Below, one piece after another: positions 46,001 to 56,500 of a DNA stretch of 64,000 bases (position 1 is its first letter; each line of letters begins with the position of its first letter). The translations under genes were made by a program, and so were the position numbers. Under the pieces are notes generated by a model. That model worked only from the letters and a program-made list of their open reading frames with translations, had not been told where the DNA came from and ran no database searches. This stretch comes from Pyrocephalus nanus (taxonomy: Eukaryota > Chordata > Aves > Passeriformes > Tyrannidae). The stretch is from positions 883,001-947,000 of the forward strand of contig CM076263.1 in NCBI GenBank assembly GCA_038380795.1, read 5' to 3'.

Positions 46001-49000
46001 TTTTGCAGTAAGAGGTTTGGGTTTCACCTGATTAGTTCTGATCTTTCTGTTCATACAACTACAGTGAGTTTTGCAGTAAGAGGTTTGGGTTTCACCTGAT
46101 TAGTTCTGATCTTTCTGTTCATACAACTCCAGTGAGTTTTGCAGTAAGAGGTTTGGGTTTCACCTGATTAGTTCTGATCTTTCTGTTCATACAACCACAG
46201 TGACTTTTGCAGTAAGAGGTTTGGGTTTCACCTGATTAGTTCTGATCTTTCTATTCATACAACTACAGTGAGTTTTGCAGTTAAGAGGTTTGAGTTTCAC
46301 CTGATTAGTTCTGATCTTTCTGTTCATACAACCACAGTGACTTTTGCAGTAAGGGTTTCACCTGATTAGTTCTGATCTTCCCACTAAAAGGGAAGACACT
46401 TTTAATTTCATTTTCAGGTTTGCCACTGCTGCATTTCAACCACTTGGAGCTTCTCCAATGTTTCACCCTGTGCAATATTTAAAATTTCAGGCCCTCTCTT
46501 GTCAGTCCCACTTCTGCAGGAGGTCACTCTCCCAAACCTGTGTTTGCCACCCAAACTGACACCACAGGGCGTAAGGAAAGCCACGTCTACTTACGCAGGA
46601 ACATCTGCAAATTCTTCTGCCGTTATTAAGGCCATTTTTTTAATGACTCTTTTCGCTTTTGCGGGTTTCTTGGCAGGTTCAGGCTCCGCCCCTTTCGTCT
46701 GCTCCTCATGTTTCGCAGTTGGCGCAGGGAGGCTGCGAAATGAACGAATATTAAGTGTGTAAATAGCAGATGAGCAATGAGGAGAACTCCACTATCGAGT
46801 CTGCTTACTCCCAGATGTAAATCCTAACCCACCTGGTAAGCTGGATGAACACAATTAATGGCATTCCACAAAACAAAAGCAATGTACCATGACATTTCCC
46901 AGAACACCAGGCCTGGCTTTTCATCAGATGAACCACGGCACAGAGCTGCAGATTTGAAATACATCAGAGCTCTCTGAAACAAGTTCAAATCTTGGAAAGC
47001 CTGACTCATCAGAGCTCTCTGAAACTGCTTGGAAAGCCTGACTCATCCATTAATCTTTTGAGGCAAAGAAATTCAACAACGTCCAGCAGGCCGGGATTTT
47101 TTTAGTATTTTCTTTTTTTTTTTAGGCAAGATCCCCAAAGTCAAAGAATTTCTTGCTCTGAGTGGTTATTTTTTTAAATTCACCCTTCCTCCAAAGGCTC
47201 AGCTTAGAGCCTCAAACCCAGAAAAGTGCCACCTGCTGGACTCTCCCTGGCTGGTGACAGGGGAGCAGCTCAAATGACACAACTCAGAGCCCTTCTGAAA
47301 GCCTGGACACCAGTAGGTAAAACCTCCTCTGATGTAAACATCTGAAAAACATCTGAAAAGGTCAGAAGAGCAACAGCATGAATCCCAGAATCCTTGGAGA
47401 TAGCAGGGAATGTCAGCAAAGAGGAGGGAAGGGAAGCAGGGGGGATTCTGGGTGGTATTGGAGGAGGGTTTGGATAAAAGCTTGTTTACACAATCTGGCC
47501 TTGGCAGAGCGAGAAACTGCTCTCAGTAAACACTTGGGATTAAAAAAAAAAAGGCTTTGAGAGACATCGAGCTGGCTTTTTATTTCAGTGAGATTCCTCT
47601 GGTGAACAAGAAAGGGAAACCCCGAGAACACAGGTGAGAAACAACAGCTAAAGCCGTGAATCGTTCAATTCATCTTTTCATTCTCCTGGGGGTTTCGAGG
47701 CCTGAATCAGCAGCCTTCAAGTGCTGGCTCTGCTTTCTGCATTATCTCCTGACAGTCCATTAGTACCCCCATTTGGGGACATAAGGGACAGAAATGGAGG
47801 AAAGTTTGGGGAAGAGGACTGAAAACATCTCGGCAGTGATACGGTGGATTCTGATCAATTATTCCATCTCTCCACCAGCTAAGACTAATCTGAGTTTCAA
47901 TAAAATCAGTAGCTACACCGATGAGAATGTTGCTGTGCACCAATTAAAATTACAGCTAACTTTTCTCTTCTGGAACCCTACTTCCACATACTTATCCTTT
48001 TGCTTTGCTGGAATGAACCTGCAATGTTTTCAGCTTGGCATCAGAAACCAGAGCAAGGTATAAAGCTGAGATATTGGGGGCACATATTGGAAGCACTGAA
48101 TTAAAATAGACTGATGAACTGCCTTCTGACAAGGCTGGAAACGAGTTTTGGGATCCCCAGACACTGGGACTCTGGAAGAGACCCCCACCTGGACATAAAA
48201 ATAATAAGAAAGCAATTCCAAGAGGCCAGAGAAAGAGCTGAGAAACTCAGAGTTACAATTGTCTTGGAAGCCTTCTGAATAACAGAAAACATTGCAGGGA
48301 AAGGAGAACAAAAAAAAACCCCGACTATAATTCAAAACCCCACAGAGAGATGATCAAGTCAGAGGATTTTTTTTTTTTAAATTATGTTTGGAAGGACCAG
48401 GGGCGAGCTTCGCTTGTGGGATCACTAACCCACCCTTCAATCCACAGGCCCCACAGCTATAAAATCAGTGTGGTTGTGATTTTTAAAGCAAGGAGTGTTT
48501 ACATTCACGGAAGCCCTTGCTTTCTGCTGCTGGAAGCTGCCATCGGAACAACTTGCTATTTGATGGACTTTAAAAGTTAAAAACCCATCAGGATTTTTTA
48601 GGGTGGTAGCACGAGCCTGGATAAGAGCAAACTCCAGAATCGATGGATTACAACGCCCTCGGCTCCCAAAATTCCAGCTGGGCACTGCCAGGAGCAGCCT
48701 GACATCTCCATGCCCACGTGCCACCTACCTGCTCTGAGCTGGCTTAGGCAGGTGAGGAGGAATGTGTTCCAGGAGGTGCTGAGCTTCTTTTAGATCTCTC
48801 TCAGCAGCCTGCCGGAGCTCCTGAAATTAATGGGAGACTTCATCAGGAAGCTTAACCTACCGACGGTCAGGCAATCAAAAATCAGGGCAATACTAAATTA
48901 ATTTTCAGCTTTATTAAGTCCTTTGCTCCCTCCCTGTCATCTTGCCTCTTTACCCCCTCGTTTCCCAACAAATGAGCCATCAGTAAGGCTGTTCCAAGCC

Positions 49001-49570
49001 CCAGTTTCTCTTCTAAGAACATGCATCCAAACATACCGCTGAGGATCAAGAAGAAAAAAAACAACTACACACTTATCAAAGACTCCTTTGAGTCTTGTAG
49101 TATTTTACGAACGAGAAAACAAAAAATATTACTTGTAGCACATGCTTCATTTTTTCTTGCTGATTTACTTCAGTTTCCAGTTTGTTCAGGAGATCATTCA
49201 AGAGGATCACATCTTTTCCTATTTTCTGGAGAAGAACTTTGAGACATTTTTCTTCACCTGTCAAAGAGAGAATGTTAAGCCACAAAAAAAACCACCCCAA
49301 AATCCCATTTCCCTCCCCTCCTATTTACACTCCCCAGCTGCCAAATCCTCCCACCATCCACATGGCTTTTAACCCCCTCCTGGGATGGGCACTCCCTTCT
49401 GCTCTCCAGCCCCTGAGTGTTTTTCTCGAAGCAGGGTGCAAACCCAAACCCCGCTGTTCATCTCATTTACCTATTTTTCTTAATTGCAAGTATCTTTTAA
49501 TATTGGAAATCTTCGTGTTGATGTGTAAGCAGAAATCTTCCATCACTCTGGATTCCATATCCTCCATCAT
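39922..49570 (-). CDS. SKA1: SKA1, spindle and kinetochore-associated protein 1, complete
   Basis: Six coding exons join in phase (49570-49471, 49257-49133, 48820-48729, 46732-46595, 43219-43050, 40070-39922) for 257 residues; human SKA1 has 255. SKA1 with SKA2 and SKA3 forms the outer-kinetochore complex that couples the Ndc80 complex to dynamic microtubules in mitosis. Residues about 1-100 are the helical N-terminal part that assembles with SKA2 and SKA3 (for example INTKISNIKRYLQLRK and LLNKLETEVNQQEKMKHVL). Residues about 105-140 are a Lys/Pro/Glu-rich linker (EPAKKPAKAKRVIKKM). The rest is the winged-helix microtubule-binding domain, with INAVVEEINKAVVGKYKIMD, RFIQEETKDTKG and FFIVEADIKEFTQLKTDKRF. 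It ends RYIIC before TGA. No lesion is seen. Neighbours are unrelated in function. Confidence 0.96.
40220..40977. repeat. 36-bp minisatellite, 21 copies, in the last SKA1 intron
   Basis: Unit TTTGTAAATTTGCCATCAGA then AAGAGAATTGCCACGC, with variants at a few positions (TTTATA, TTTACAGA, AGGAG, TTCCC, CATGC). Because 36 is a multiple of three, three plus-strand or minus-strand frames stay open with a 12-residue repeat; in the SKA1 sense direction it reads GNSLSDGKFTKR. Confidence 0.97.
40978..43049 (-). other. SKA1 last intron, remainder
   Basis: Unique intron plus a TA microsatellite (41,976-41,999) and the CR1 copy listed separately. No further exon seen. Confidence 0.7.
42003..42415 (+). 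mobile_element. CR1 LINE fragment
   Basis: A sense CR1 segment: GATGCTGGAGAGAGTCCAGA, GGAGATGCTGCCAGGGCTGG, GGATGGAGGGACAGCACACA, the GGCTGGGTTAGATGGGATAT stretch, CTGGATCCCTGGAAGC and TGGGATAGTGGAAGGTGTCC. It is in antisense orientation within SKA1. Confidence 0.9.
43050..43219 (-). CDS. SKA1: SKA1 fifth coding exon (microtubule-binding domain)
   Basis: A 170-bp exon after CTGTTAG with a GTATTT donor. It encodes YLKGRLGYDQINAVVEEINK, AVVGKYKIMDRPLKSM and ARNLYSRFIQEETKDTK, strongly conserved relative to human SKA1. Confidence 0.96.
44549..44600 (-). mobile_element. CR1 LINE terminal fragment
   Basis: A short complement of the CR1 3' end (TTTGGGTTGGAAGGAACCTT then TAAGGTGATCCTAGG). Confidence 0.7.
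44968..45056 (-). mobile_element. CR1 LINE terminal fragment
   Basis: Complement of the CR1 3' end: AGAATTCTGTAAGTTGGAAA, AGCCCTCTGAGATCAGCAAG, TCCAACCCTTCCCCCAGCAC and CTGCCAAGGTCATCGC. Confidence 0.85.
45531..46378. repeat. 61/68-bp tandem repeat, 13 copies, in an SKA1 intron
   Basis: Each unit starts CTGTTCATACAACTCCAGTG and contains TTTTGCAGTAAG and TTTCACCTGATTAGTTCTGA. A 7-bp difference (GTAAGGGTTT against GTAAGAGGTTTGGGTTT) gives the two unit lengths. Starts are at 45,531, 45,599, 45,660, 45,721, 45,789, 45,850, 45,918, 45,979, 46,047, 46,115, 46,183, 46,251 and 46,320. The array ends about 215 bp from the fourth coding exon. Confidence 0.97.
46595..46732 (-). CDS. SKA1: SKA1 fourth coding exon (basic linker)
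   Basis: A 138-bp exon after TTTCGCAG with a GTAAGT donor. It encodes the low-complexity linker rich in Lys, Pro and Glu and then KKMALITAEEFADVPA, which leads into the microtubule-binding domain. Confidence 0.93.
46733..48728 (-). other. SKA1 intron between third and fourth coding exons
   Basis: Unique intron. A short direct repeat (CATCAGAGCTCTCTGAAAC and TTGGAAAGCCTGACTCATC occurring twice) lies at about 46,963-47,046. No exon or transposon recognised. Confidence 0.7.
48729..48820 (-). CDS. SKA1: SKA1 third coding exon
   Basis: A 92-bp exon after TTTCAG with a GTAGGT donor (48,728-48,727), encoding ELRQAAERDLKEAQHLLEHI then PPHLPKPAQS. Using the next GT downstream would bring in a TAG, so this donor is chosen. 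Confidence 0.93.
49133..49257 (-). CDS. SKA1: SKA1 second coding exon
   Basis: A 125-bp exon after GACAG (49,259-49,258) with a GTAATA donor. It encodes the helical stretch GEEKCLKVLLQKIGKDVILL then NDLLNKLETEVNQQ, the clearest match to SKA1 in the N-terminal half. Confidence 0.95.
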
Positions 49571-49574
49571 CGCA
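49471..49574 (-). CDS. SKA1: SKA1 exon with start codon
   Basis: A CTTCAG acceptor (AG 49,576-49,575) is followed by TGCG and ATGATGG. Coding begins at 49,570, and two further in-frame ATGs follow within ten codons, so the true start is uncertain by up to nine residues. The exon ends in phase 1 at a GTAAAT donor. MEDFCLHINTKISNIK aligns with the start of human SKA1, which favours an internal ATG as the functional equivalent. Confidence 0.92.
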
Positions 49575-50238
49575 CTGAAGGGCAACAAAAACAGAGGCAG
49601 GAATTGAAGAAAGGCCCAACTTGAAACGCTGTGCGGAAAAGCAGATTTTTCAGAAGGACCCCGATCTGCAAAAGAAGCAAAGGGAACTTAAATGAAGCAG
49701 CAGATATTGTAATTCCCCTTTGTCTTACTGAATTTTGAAGGCAGGAGAGGAAGCACAAATGAGTGACATCAACAATAAATTTCCCTGAACTCAATAATCA
49801 ATGGTGTGTGATATCAGTGCAGCAATTCCTCATGAAACCGGGAACATCCTTATTATATTGAAGCGTCCACTAATCGAGGAGTTGGAAATTTACTGAAATA
49901 ATCAAGAAGTACCTGCTTTATCCAAAGGAGTTCTTTAAGTCTCTCTCAAGGGATTAATATTTAAAGGTGAGTTTAAAAAAAAAAGAAATTGTGTTAGCAG
50001 AGTATGGGCGCACAAAAAGAGCGTTATACATCGACTACAGTCTCTAGTAACAGAATAGTTAACCCTATTACAGACAATAGTTGATAAGGTCATAAAACGC
50101 GACAAAACCCTTGCACTGAGCGCTTCCACAGCTCCCTCCGGCGGCTCGCCCGTGGAAACCAAGCTTTCCCTTCTCTTTTAGCTTAGAACACGACCGAACT
50201 ACCGCGCTTTGTTAACTCTGCTGTCGGACAGCTCTTAC

Positions 50239-50560
50239 CGCTCCATACCTGAGGGAAGCCCGGCGTTCTGAGGGGGATCGGGAGGGCCCTGAGGGGCCGC
50301 ACACGCGGCGGGCCCCGCTCCTCCTCACGGCGCTCGGGAGGGCTCAGCCCCGCTCTGGGGAACCGGAGAGCGATCAGGGGAGCGGCGGGGAGAGGGAAAA
50401 AGCGGCGGGGAGAGGGAAAAAGCGGCGGGGAGAGGGAAAAAAGCGGGTCCCGCTCGTTCGAATCCGGCGGGCGCTGGGCAGGGCGGGGAGGAGGGAGGAG
50501 CGCGGAGGGGAAGGGCGGGAGCTCCGAGGGGAGCGGGAGCGCTCGGTAGGAGCTCTCTCG
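50239..50560 (-). other. SKA1: Candidate SKA1 non-coding first exon
   Basis: A minus-strand donor (GGAGCG then GTAAGAG, exon end at 50,239) lies in the CpG island about 660 bp upstream of the start-codon exon, at the place expected for a short 5' UTR exon. The 5' boundary is a guess. No extended in-frame ATG upstream is required for the protein. Confidence 0.5.
50381..50443. repeat. 21-bp tandem repeat in SKA1 promoter, three copies
   Basis: Three near-perfect copies of AGCGGCGGGGAGAGGGAAAA within the SKA1 CpG island. The unit is purine-only apart from the GCGGCG part. Confidence 0.92.
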
Positions 50561-50865
50561 ACACACGGCGGGTCAGGCTGGGGTCTCCACAGAACCCGCC
50601 AAAGCGTAAAAAGGTATTTCTATGTAGTAAAAAAAAATACACGAATGCGCCCTCCTAATGCATAGTCCCCGCCGGCCTTGTGCATATTTATTTGGGTGAT
50701 GTAATCTTACGCGCTTGCTTGAAACACGGAAGTTCTTCCCTTCACTGAGCAGCTGCTGTTGCAGAATTTATCTGACGCGTTTAGTTACGTTTAAAAAAGG
50801 CGAGGAAGTTCAGCCTGGGGAGGAAGTTCAGCCTGGGGGCAAAACAATTCGATTGGAGCGGGAAG

Positions 50866-52078
50866 GGGAGGGGAGGGGGGAAGGCGGGAGCTCTGAGGGG
50901 GAAAGGGCGGGAGGGCTGAGGGGAGCGGGAAGGGAGGCGGGATGGCTGAGGGGAAGGAGGGAAGGGAGGGCTGAGGGAAGAAGGGGGAATGGCTGAGGGG
51001 AAGAAAGGGAGGCGGGATGGCTGAGGGAAGAAGGGGGAATGGCTGAGGGGAAGAAAGGGGGGCGGGATGGCTGAGGGGAAGAAGGGAAGGGAGGCGGGAT
51101 GGCTGAGGGAAGAAGGGGGAATGGCTGAGGGGAAGAGAGGCGGGAGGGCTGAGGGAAGAAGGGAAGGGAAGCGGAATGGCTGAGGGAAGAAGGGAAGGGA
51201 GGCGGAATGGCTGAGGGAAGAAGGGAAGGGAGGCGGGATGGCTGAGGGAAGAAGGGAAGGGAAGCGGAATGGCTGAGGGAAGAAGGGAAGGGAGGCGGGA
51301 TGGCTGAGGGGAAGAAGGGAAGGGAGGCGGGATGGCTGAGGGAAGAAGGGGGAATGGCTGAGGGGAAGAAAGGGAGGCGGGATGGCTGAGGGAAGAAGGG
51401 GGAATGGCTGAGGGGAAGAAAGGGGGGCGGGATGGCTGAGGGGAAGAAGGGAAGGGAGGCGGGATGGCTGAGGGAAGAAGGGGGAATGGCTGAGGGGAAG
51501 AGAGGCGGGAGGGCTGAGGGGAAGAAGGGAAGGGAGGCGGGATGGCTGAGGGAAGAAGGGAAGAGAGGCGGGATGGCTGAGGGAAGAAGGGAGGCAGGAG
51601 GGCTGAGGGAAGAAGGGAAGGGAGGCGGAATGGCTGAGGGGAAGAAGGGAAGGGAGGCAGGAGGGCTGAGGGAAGAAGGGAAGGGAGGCGGGATGGCTGA
51701 GGGGAAGAAGGGAAGGGAGGCAGGAGGGCTGAGGGAAGAAGGGAAGGGAGGCAGGAGGGCTGAGGGAAGAAGGGAAGGGAGGCGGAATGGCTGAGGGAAG
51801 AAGGGAAGGGAGGCGGGATGGCTGAGGGAAGAAGGGAAGGGAGGCAGGAGGGCTGAGGGAAGAAGGGAAGGGAGGCAGGAGGGCTGAGGGAAGAAGGGAA
51901 GGGAGGCAGGAGGGCTGAGGGAAGAAGGGAAGGGAGGCGGGATGGCTGAGGGAAGAAGGGAGGCAGGAGGGCTGAGGGAAGGAGGGAAGGGAGGGCTGAG
52001 GGAAGGGAGGCGGAATGGCTGAGGGAAGGGAAGCGGAATGGCTGAGGGAAGCAGGGAAGGGAGCCGGGATGGCTGAGG
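50866..52078. repeat. Polypurine minisatellite (about 31 bp) between SKA1 and the tetraspanin
   Basis: Units of GGGAAGGGAGGCGGGATGGC followed by TGAGGGAAGAA, with variants GGAATGG, GCAGGAGGG and shortened GGGGGAATGG forms. The plus strand is over 90% purine with regularly spaced G-runs. On the minus strand two frames stay open for 450-470 codons of Pro/Ser/Leu/Phe repeats (PSAIPPPFPSS types), which I treat as artefacts. Confidence 0.96.
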
Positions 52079-52149
52079 CAGCCGTGATGGGCCCCGCTCC
52101 GGTTTCGACCCCGAAACCTTTTTCCCCCCCCCAACAAGAACCCGCCACG

Positions 52150-53507
52150 TTTTTTAACTCGAGTACATAAATCCAGTTTATTTCGGCATTCAACAGAAGA
52201 GAGAGCCCTCCATAAAAATTAAGTGAGTTTTCAACATATACATGGGCTGGTTCCCGTAGAACAACGTCACCCGTTGCTCTTTTTCTTTTTTTTTTTTTTT
52301 TGTTTTTTTTTCCTCCTCGGGGTAGGGATGGAGATAATTGAACAGCTTAGACTTACCCCGAACTAATTTTTTTTTCTAATTAGCTACAAATATAAAGGTT
52401 TATTGGTAAGGACAGGCTGCTTATCTCTCTAAGGGAAAAAAAAAAACAAAATAAAACAACCAAAAGCAAAAATTGTGGTGCTTTTCTGCAATTCCCTGAT
52501 TCAGAAGAGCTGGTAGTTCCCCTCCCTCCCCAAACTCCCAAATTCTGAAGAGCTGATAAACAGATTAACATAGAAACAAGAAGGGCCACATTAAAGCAAG
52601 GATCATGTTAAATCCATGCAGTGACTTTAAGGAGAAAGGAAAATGTGCAAATGCAGAGCTACAGCAGGTTACTGAAACTGCTCTGAAAAATAACGCATTT
52701 TTTAAACATTTTTTAGTGGAGAAAGGTGGTCAAAGCTTCCATGGAGCAGCCTCCAGCAGTCCCATCTACACAACCACATGGAGACAACGTGTCCTGTGAC
52801 TCCCATCTTCCACGCTGGATTCATCCCCCAAAACTCAGGCAACTCCCACATTAAAGGGACTGACACAGTCTGGTCTTTGTGTAAGGCAAGCCATAAAGGC
52901 ATCATAAAAATTTCTGATGTCAACAGCTAAGAAAGAGATAAAAAATAAAAAATAAGGCAAGCAGAGATGTTCTGAGGCCAGCAGCTCAATACACACTCCT
53001 AACCTGGGGTTGTTCACATTTGATAGCTGCTTCAAAAAAAACAACCCTAATGTCTCTTCTAGACTTTAAACACGGGGTTGTCTTGCACTAAACAACCTCT
53101 GCAGTAAACAGAATTACAACAAATGACTAAAAAAGGGAAAAAAAACCCCCAAAACTGCATAATTGTACAGATACAGAGAAAATATTACAAATTCCCACGT
53201 CTGTGAAGAATAAGCCTGGCCTTCTAAAGTTTCTTTTGCTGTTTAAACCCCGCCAGGGGAACGATCCCGAGGTTTGTGCAGATAACTGGAAACCCCTCCT
53301 GCAGTCTCCACCAGTTTATAGTGATTAAAAAGTAGTTTCTGCTGCACTTTCGTGTTTTCAGGGCAGAGGAAAGTTTCCTTCTGGAGTTCTGGTGCTGTCT
53401 GAAGTCACAAATCCAAACCTGCCATAACCTCCCAGAAAGTTGTGGTGTGGTCCCGAGTCAATTTTATCATCAGGAAGCAAAAGAAAAAAATCGATCTTTG
53501 CCGTTTA
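52150..53507 (-). other. Tetraspanin 3' UTR with candidate poly(A) signals
   Basis: From the stop at 53,508 the minus strand runs about 1.35 kb to AATAAA-type signals (TTTATT on the plus strand near 52,399 and 52,179). A third AATAAA (53,509-53,504) overlaps the stop codon itself. No transposon or other gene recognised. The true 3' end is not proven. Confidence 0.6.
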
Positions 53508-53594
53508 TTAAGCAAACACCCCTGAGTAAAGAGGTTGGTATCCACTTTCTTCTTTCTTGCAAGTCAGCACACAGACACTCAGCATGCCAAAGAA
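53508..53594 (-). CDS. TSPAN36: Tetraspanin last coding exon: end of TM4 and tail
   Basis: Starts FFGMLSVCVLTC, continues KKEESGYQPLYSGVFA and stops with tandem TAA TAA (53,510-53,505). The Tyr-based tail (GYQPL) resembles a YXX-hydrophobic sorting signal. Confidence 0.94.
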   Translation of the reverse strand, partial: FFGMLSVCVLTCKKEESGYQPLYSGVFA

Positions 53595-56500
53595 CTGGAA
53601 AAGAGAGAGTGCACAAGAGATTTAGTGCTGTGCTTGTTGTTTCAGTCACCAGACTCAACACCCCTGTATTAGAGGACTCCATCATACTGAAAAAAAAAAC
53701 ACTTAAGTGGCATTTTTGCCTATCAATTTCCAGTAACAGTTCCAGCCCAACATTTTTCTCCCATTAATTTACACGTCCACATTAATTCCTAGTTATCATT
53801 CGGTGAAAGCCTGGGACTATTCTGGACTTCAGATGAGTTCTGCAAAATATTTAGGTGTGCCTTTGGAGTGACAGCAAAAACAGGAATGGTTTCCCAGTGC
53901 CAGAGGGCAGGGTTTGATGGGATACTGGGAAGGAATTCCTGGCTGTGTGGGTGGTGAGGCCCTGGAAGTGTCCAAGGCCAGCCTGGACGGGGCTTGGAGC
54001 AACCTGGGATAGTGGAAAGTGTTGGAAGTGGAAGATCTTCAAGGTCCTTTCCAACCCAAACCATTCTATGGCACTGTGATTTTTGGTTTTATGGATTCTC
54101 CATTTGCCATCAAGAATCTCCTCCTATCTTTTTGGATCCCTACCCTCATCGTTAGGCAGGTGAAATTGAGACACCTGGAAAAACGGGTGGGGAACAGAGG
54201 ATTGAGTCTTACTCCAGAGCCAGAAAAAAGGCTGATGGGACACGGCGGAAGAAAAAGCCCCGAGATCAAAGGGCAGGCAGTATTATTTTCCATGAGGAAG
54301 GAGACAAAAACATTTACCTTTACAATGGCAAAGCCCAGGATCACGAGCATGGCATAGCTGATAACGCTCTGCAGCCCAGACTCCAGCTCCTCTGCACAGC
54401 CCTGCCAGGAAAGAGAGGTGAAAACAAATTAAATAATGTTAATTAAGCTGGATATTTTTCTTTCTTTTCCTCCCTAAAGGAAGCAGGGCCTGTCTAACCA
54501 ACCACTTCAGACCCGAGGGACTCTGTTCTTATCTTCCAGACCTGATGGCTGGAGGAGAAGCACTGACAAATCCCAATCCACTGACATTTGCTGCTTCCCA
54601 ATCTCCTCCAGCTCAGGTCACTTAAGGAAGTGCCCAAAACTCACAGACAGGAACACCAGCAATGGTATCTATGAAAATCAACCTAAGGGCTTTACCCCAG
54701 ACTGGAAAACCTGGCATGGAATTCATGGAATCCCAGAATGGTTTGGGTTGGAATTAAAGATCATCCTGTTCCAACCCCCTGCCATGGGCAGGGACATCTT
54801 CCACTATCCCAGGTTGCTCCCAGCCCTGTCCAACCTGGCCTTGGACAATTCCAGGGATGGGGCAGCCACAGCTTGTCTGGACAACTTGTGCCAAAACCAT
54901 CACCCCTCGTCCTTTCACAACAGGCCCTGCTAAAATGTTTGATCTCATCTTCTTTGCAGGCACTGTCGAGGCACGGGAAGGACCTCCCTGGAGCCTTCTC
55001 CAAGCTGAACACCCCCAGCTCTCCCATCTGCCACCACCACAGAAGTGCTGAAGCCCTTGGAGCATCTTCATCCTCAACATTCAGCACTGTCGATCCTACA
55101 CGAGTCGCTTCATCCTCATCCTCAACATTCAGCACTGTCGATCCTACACGAGTCTTCATCTTCATCCTCAACATTCAGCACTGTCGATCCTACACGAGTC
55201 TCTTCATCTTCACCCTCAACATTCAGCACTGTCGATCCTACACGAGTCTCTTCATCTTCATCCTCAACATTCAGCACTGTCGATCCTACACGAGTCGCTT
55301 CATCCTCATCCTCAACATTCAGCACTGTCGATCCTACACGAGTCTCTTCATCTTCATCCTCAACATTCAGCACTGTCGATCCTACACGAGTCTCTTCATC
55401 TTCATCCTCAACATTCAGCACTGTCGATCCTACACGAGTCGCTTCATCCTCATCCTCAACATTCAGCACTGTCGATCCTACACGAGTCTCTTCATCTTCA
55501 TCCTCAACATTCAGCACTGTCGATCCTACACGAGTCTCTTCATCATCCTCAACATTCAGCACTGTCGATCCTACACGAGTCTCTTCATCTTCACCCTCAA
55601 CATTCAGCACTGTCGATCCTACACGAGTCTCTTCATCTTCATCCTCAACATTCAGCACTGTCGATCCTACACGAGTCTCTTCATCTTCACCCTCAACATT
55701 CAGCACTGTCGATCCTACATGAGTCTCTTCATCTTCATCCTCAACATTCAGCACTGTCGATCCTACACGAGTCTCTTCATCATCCTCAACATTCAGCACT
55801 GTCGATCCTACACGAGTCTCTTCATCTTCATCCTCAACATTCAGCACTGTCGATCCTACACGAGTCTCTTCATCTTCACCCTCAACATTCAGCACTGTCG
55901 ATCCTACACGAGTCTTCATCTTCATCCTCAACATTCAGCACTGTCGATCCTACACGAGTCTTCATCTTCATCCTCAACATTCAGCACTGTCGATCCTACA
56001 CGAGTCTCTTCATCTTCATCCTCAACATTCAGCACTGTCGATCCTACACGAGTCTTCATCTTCATCCTCAACATTCAGCACTGTCGATCCTACACGAGTC
56101 TCTTCATCTTCACCCTCAACATTCAGCACTGTCGATCCTACACGAGTCTCTTCATCCTCAACATTCAGCACTGTCGATCCTACACGAGTCTCTTCATCTT
56201 CATCCTCAACATTCAGCACTGTCGATCCTACACGAGTCTCTTCATCTTCATCCTCAACATTCAGCACTGTCGATCCTACACGAGTCTCTTCATCATCCTC
56301 AACATTCAGCACTGTCGATCCTACACGAGTCTCTTCATCCTCAACATTCAGCACTGTCGATCCTACACGAGTCTCTTCATCTTCATCCTCAACATTCAGC
56401 ACTGTCGATCCTACACGAGTCTCTTCATCTTCATCCTCAACATTCAGCACTGTCGATCCTACACGAGTCTCTTCATCATCCTCAACATTCAGCACTGTCG

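Larger units (their letters stand above)
50120..50640 (-). promoter_or_regulatory. SKA1 CpG-island promoter with E2F-like and CHR-like sites
   Basis: A GC/CpG-rich block. On the minus strand TTTGGCGGG (50,595-50,603) fits the E2F consensus, and TTCGAA (50,457-50,462) fits the CHR element of G2/M genes. Both would suit a mitotic gene regulated through DREAM/B-MYB, but such short motifs also occur by chance. A 21-bp unit containing GCGGCGGGGAGAGGGAAAAA is repeated three times at 50,381-50,443. Confidence 0.6.

Noticed and set aside
50781..52193. Minus-strand Pro/Ser/Leu-rich frames of 448 and 470 codons that look like a proline-rich protein
   Set aside because: They are the complement of the polypurine minisatellite; both overlapping frames are equally open.
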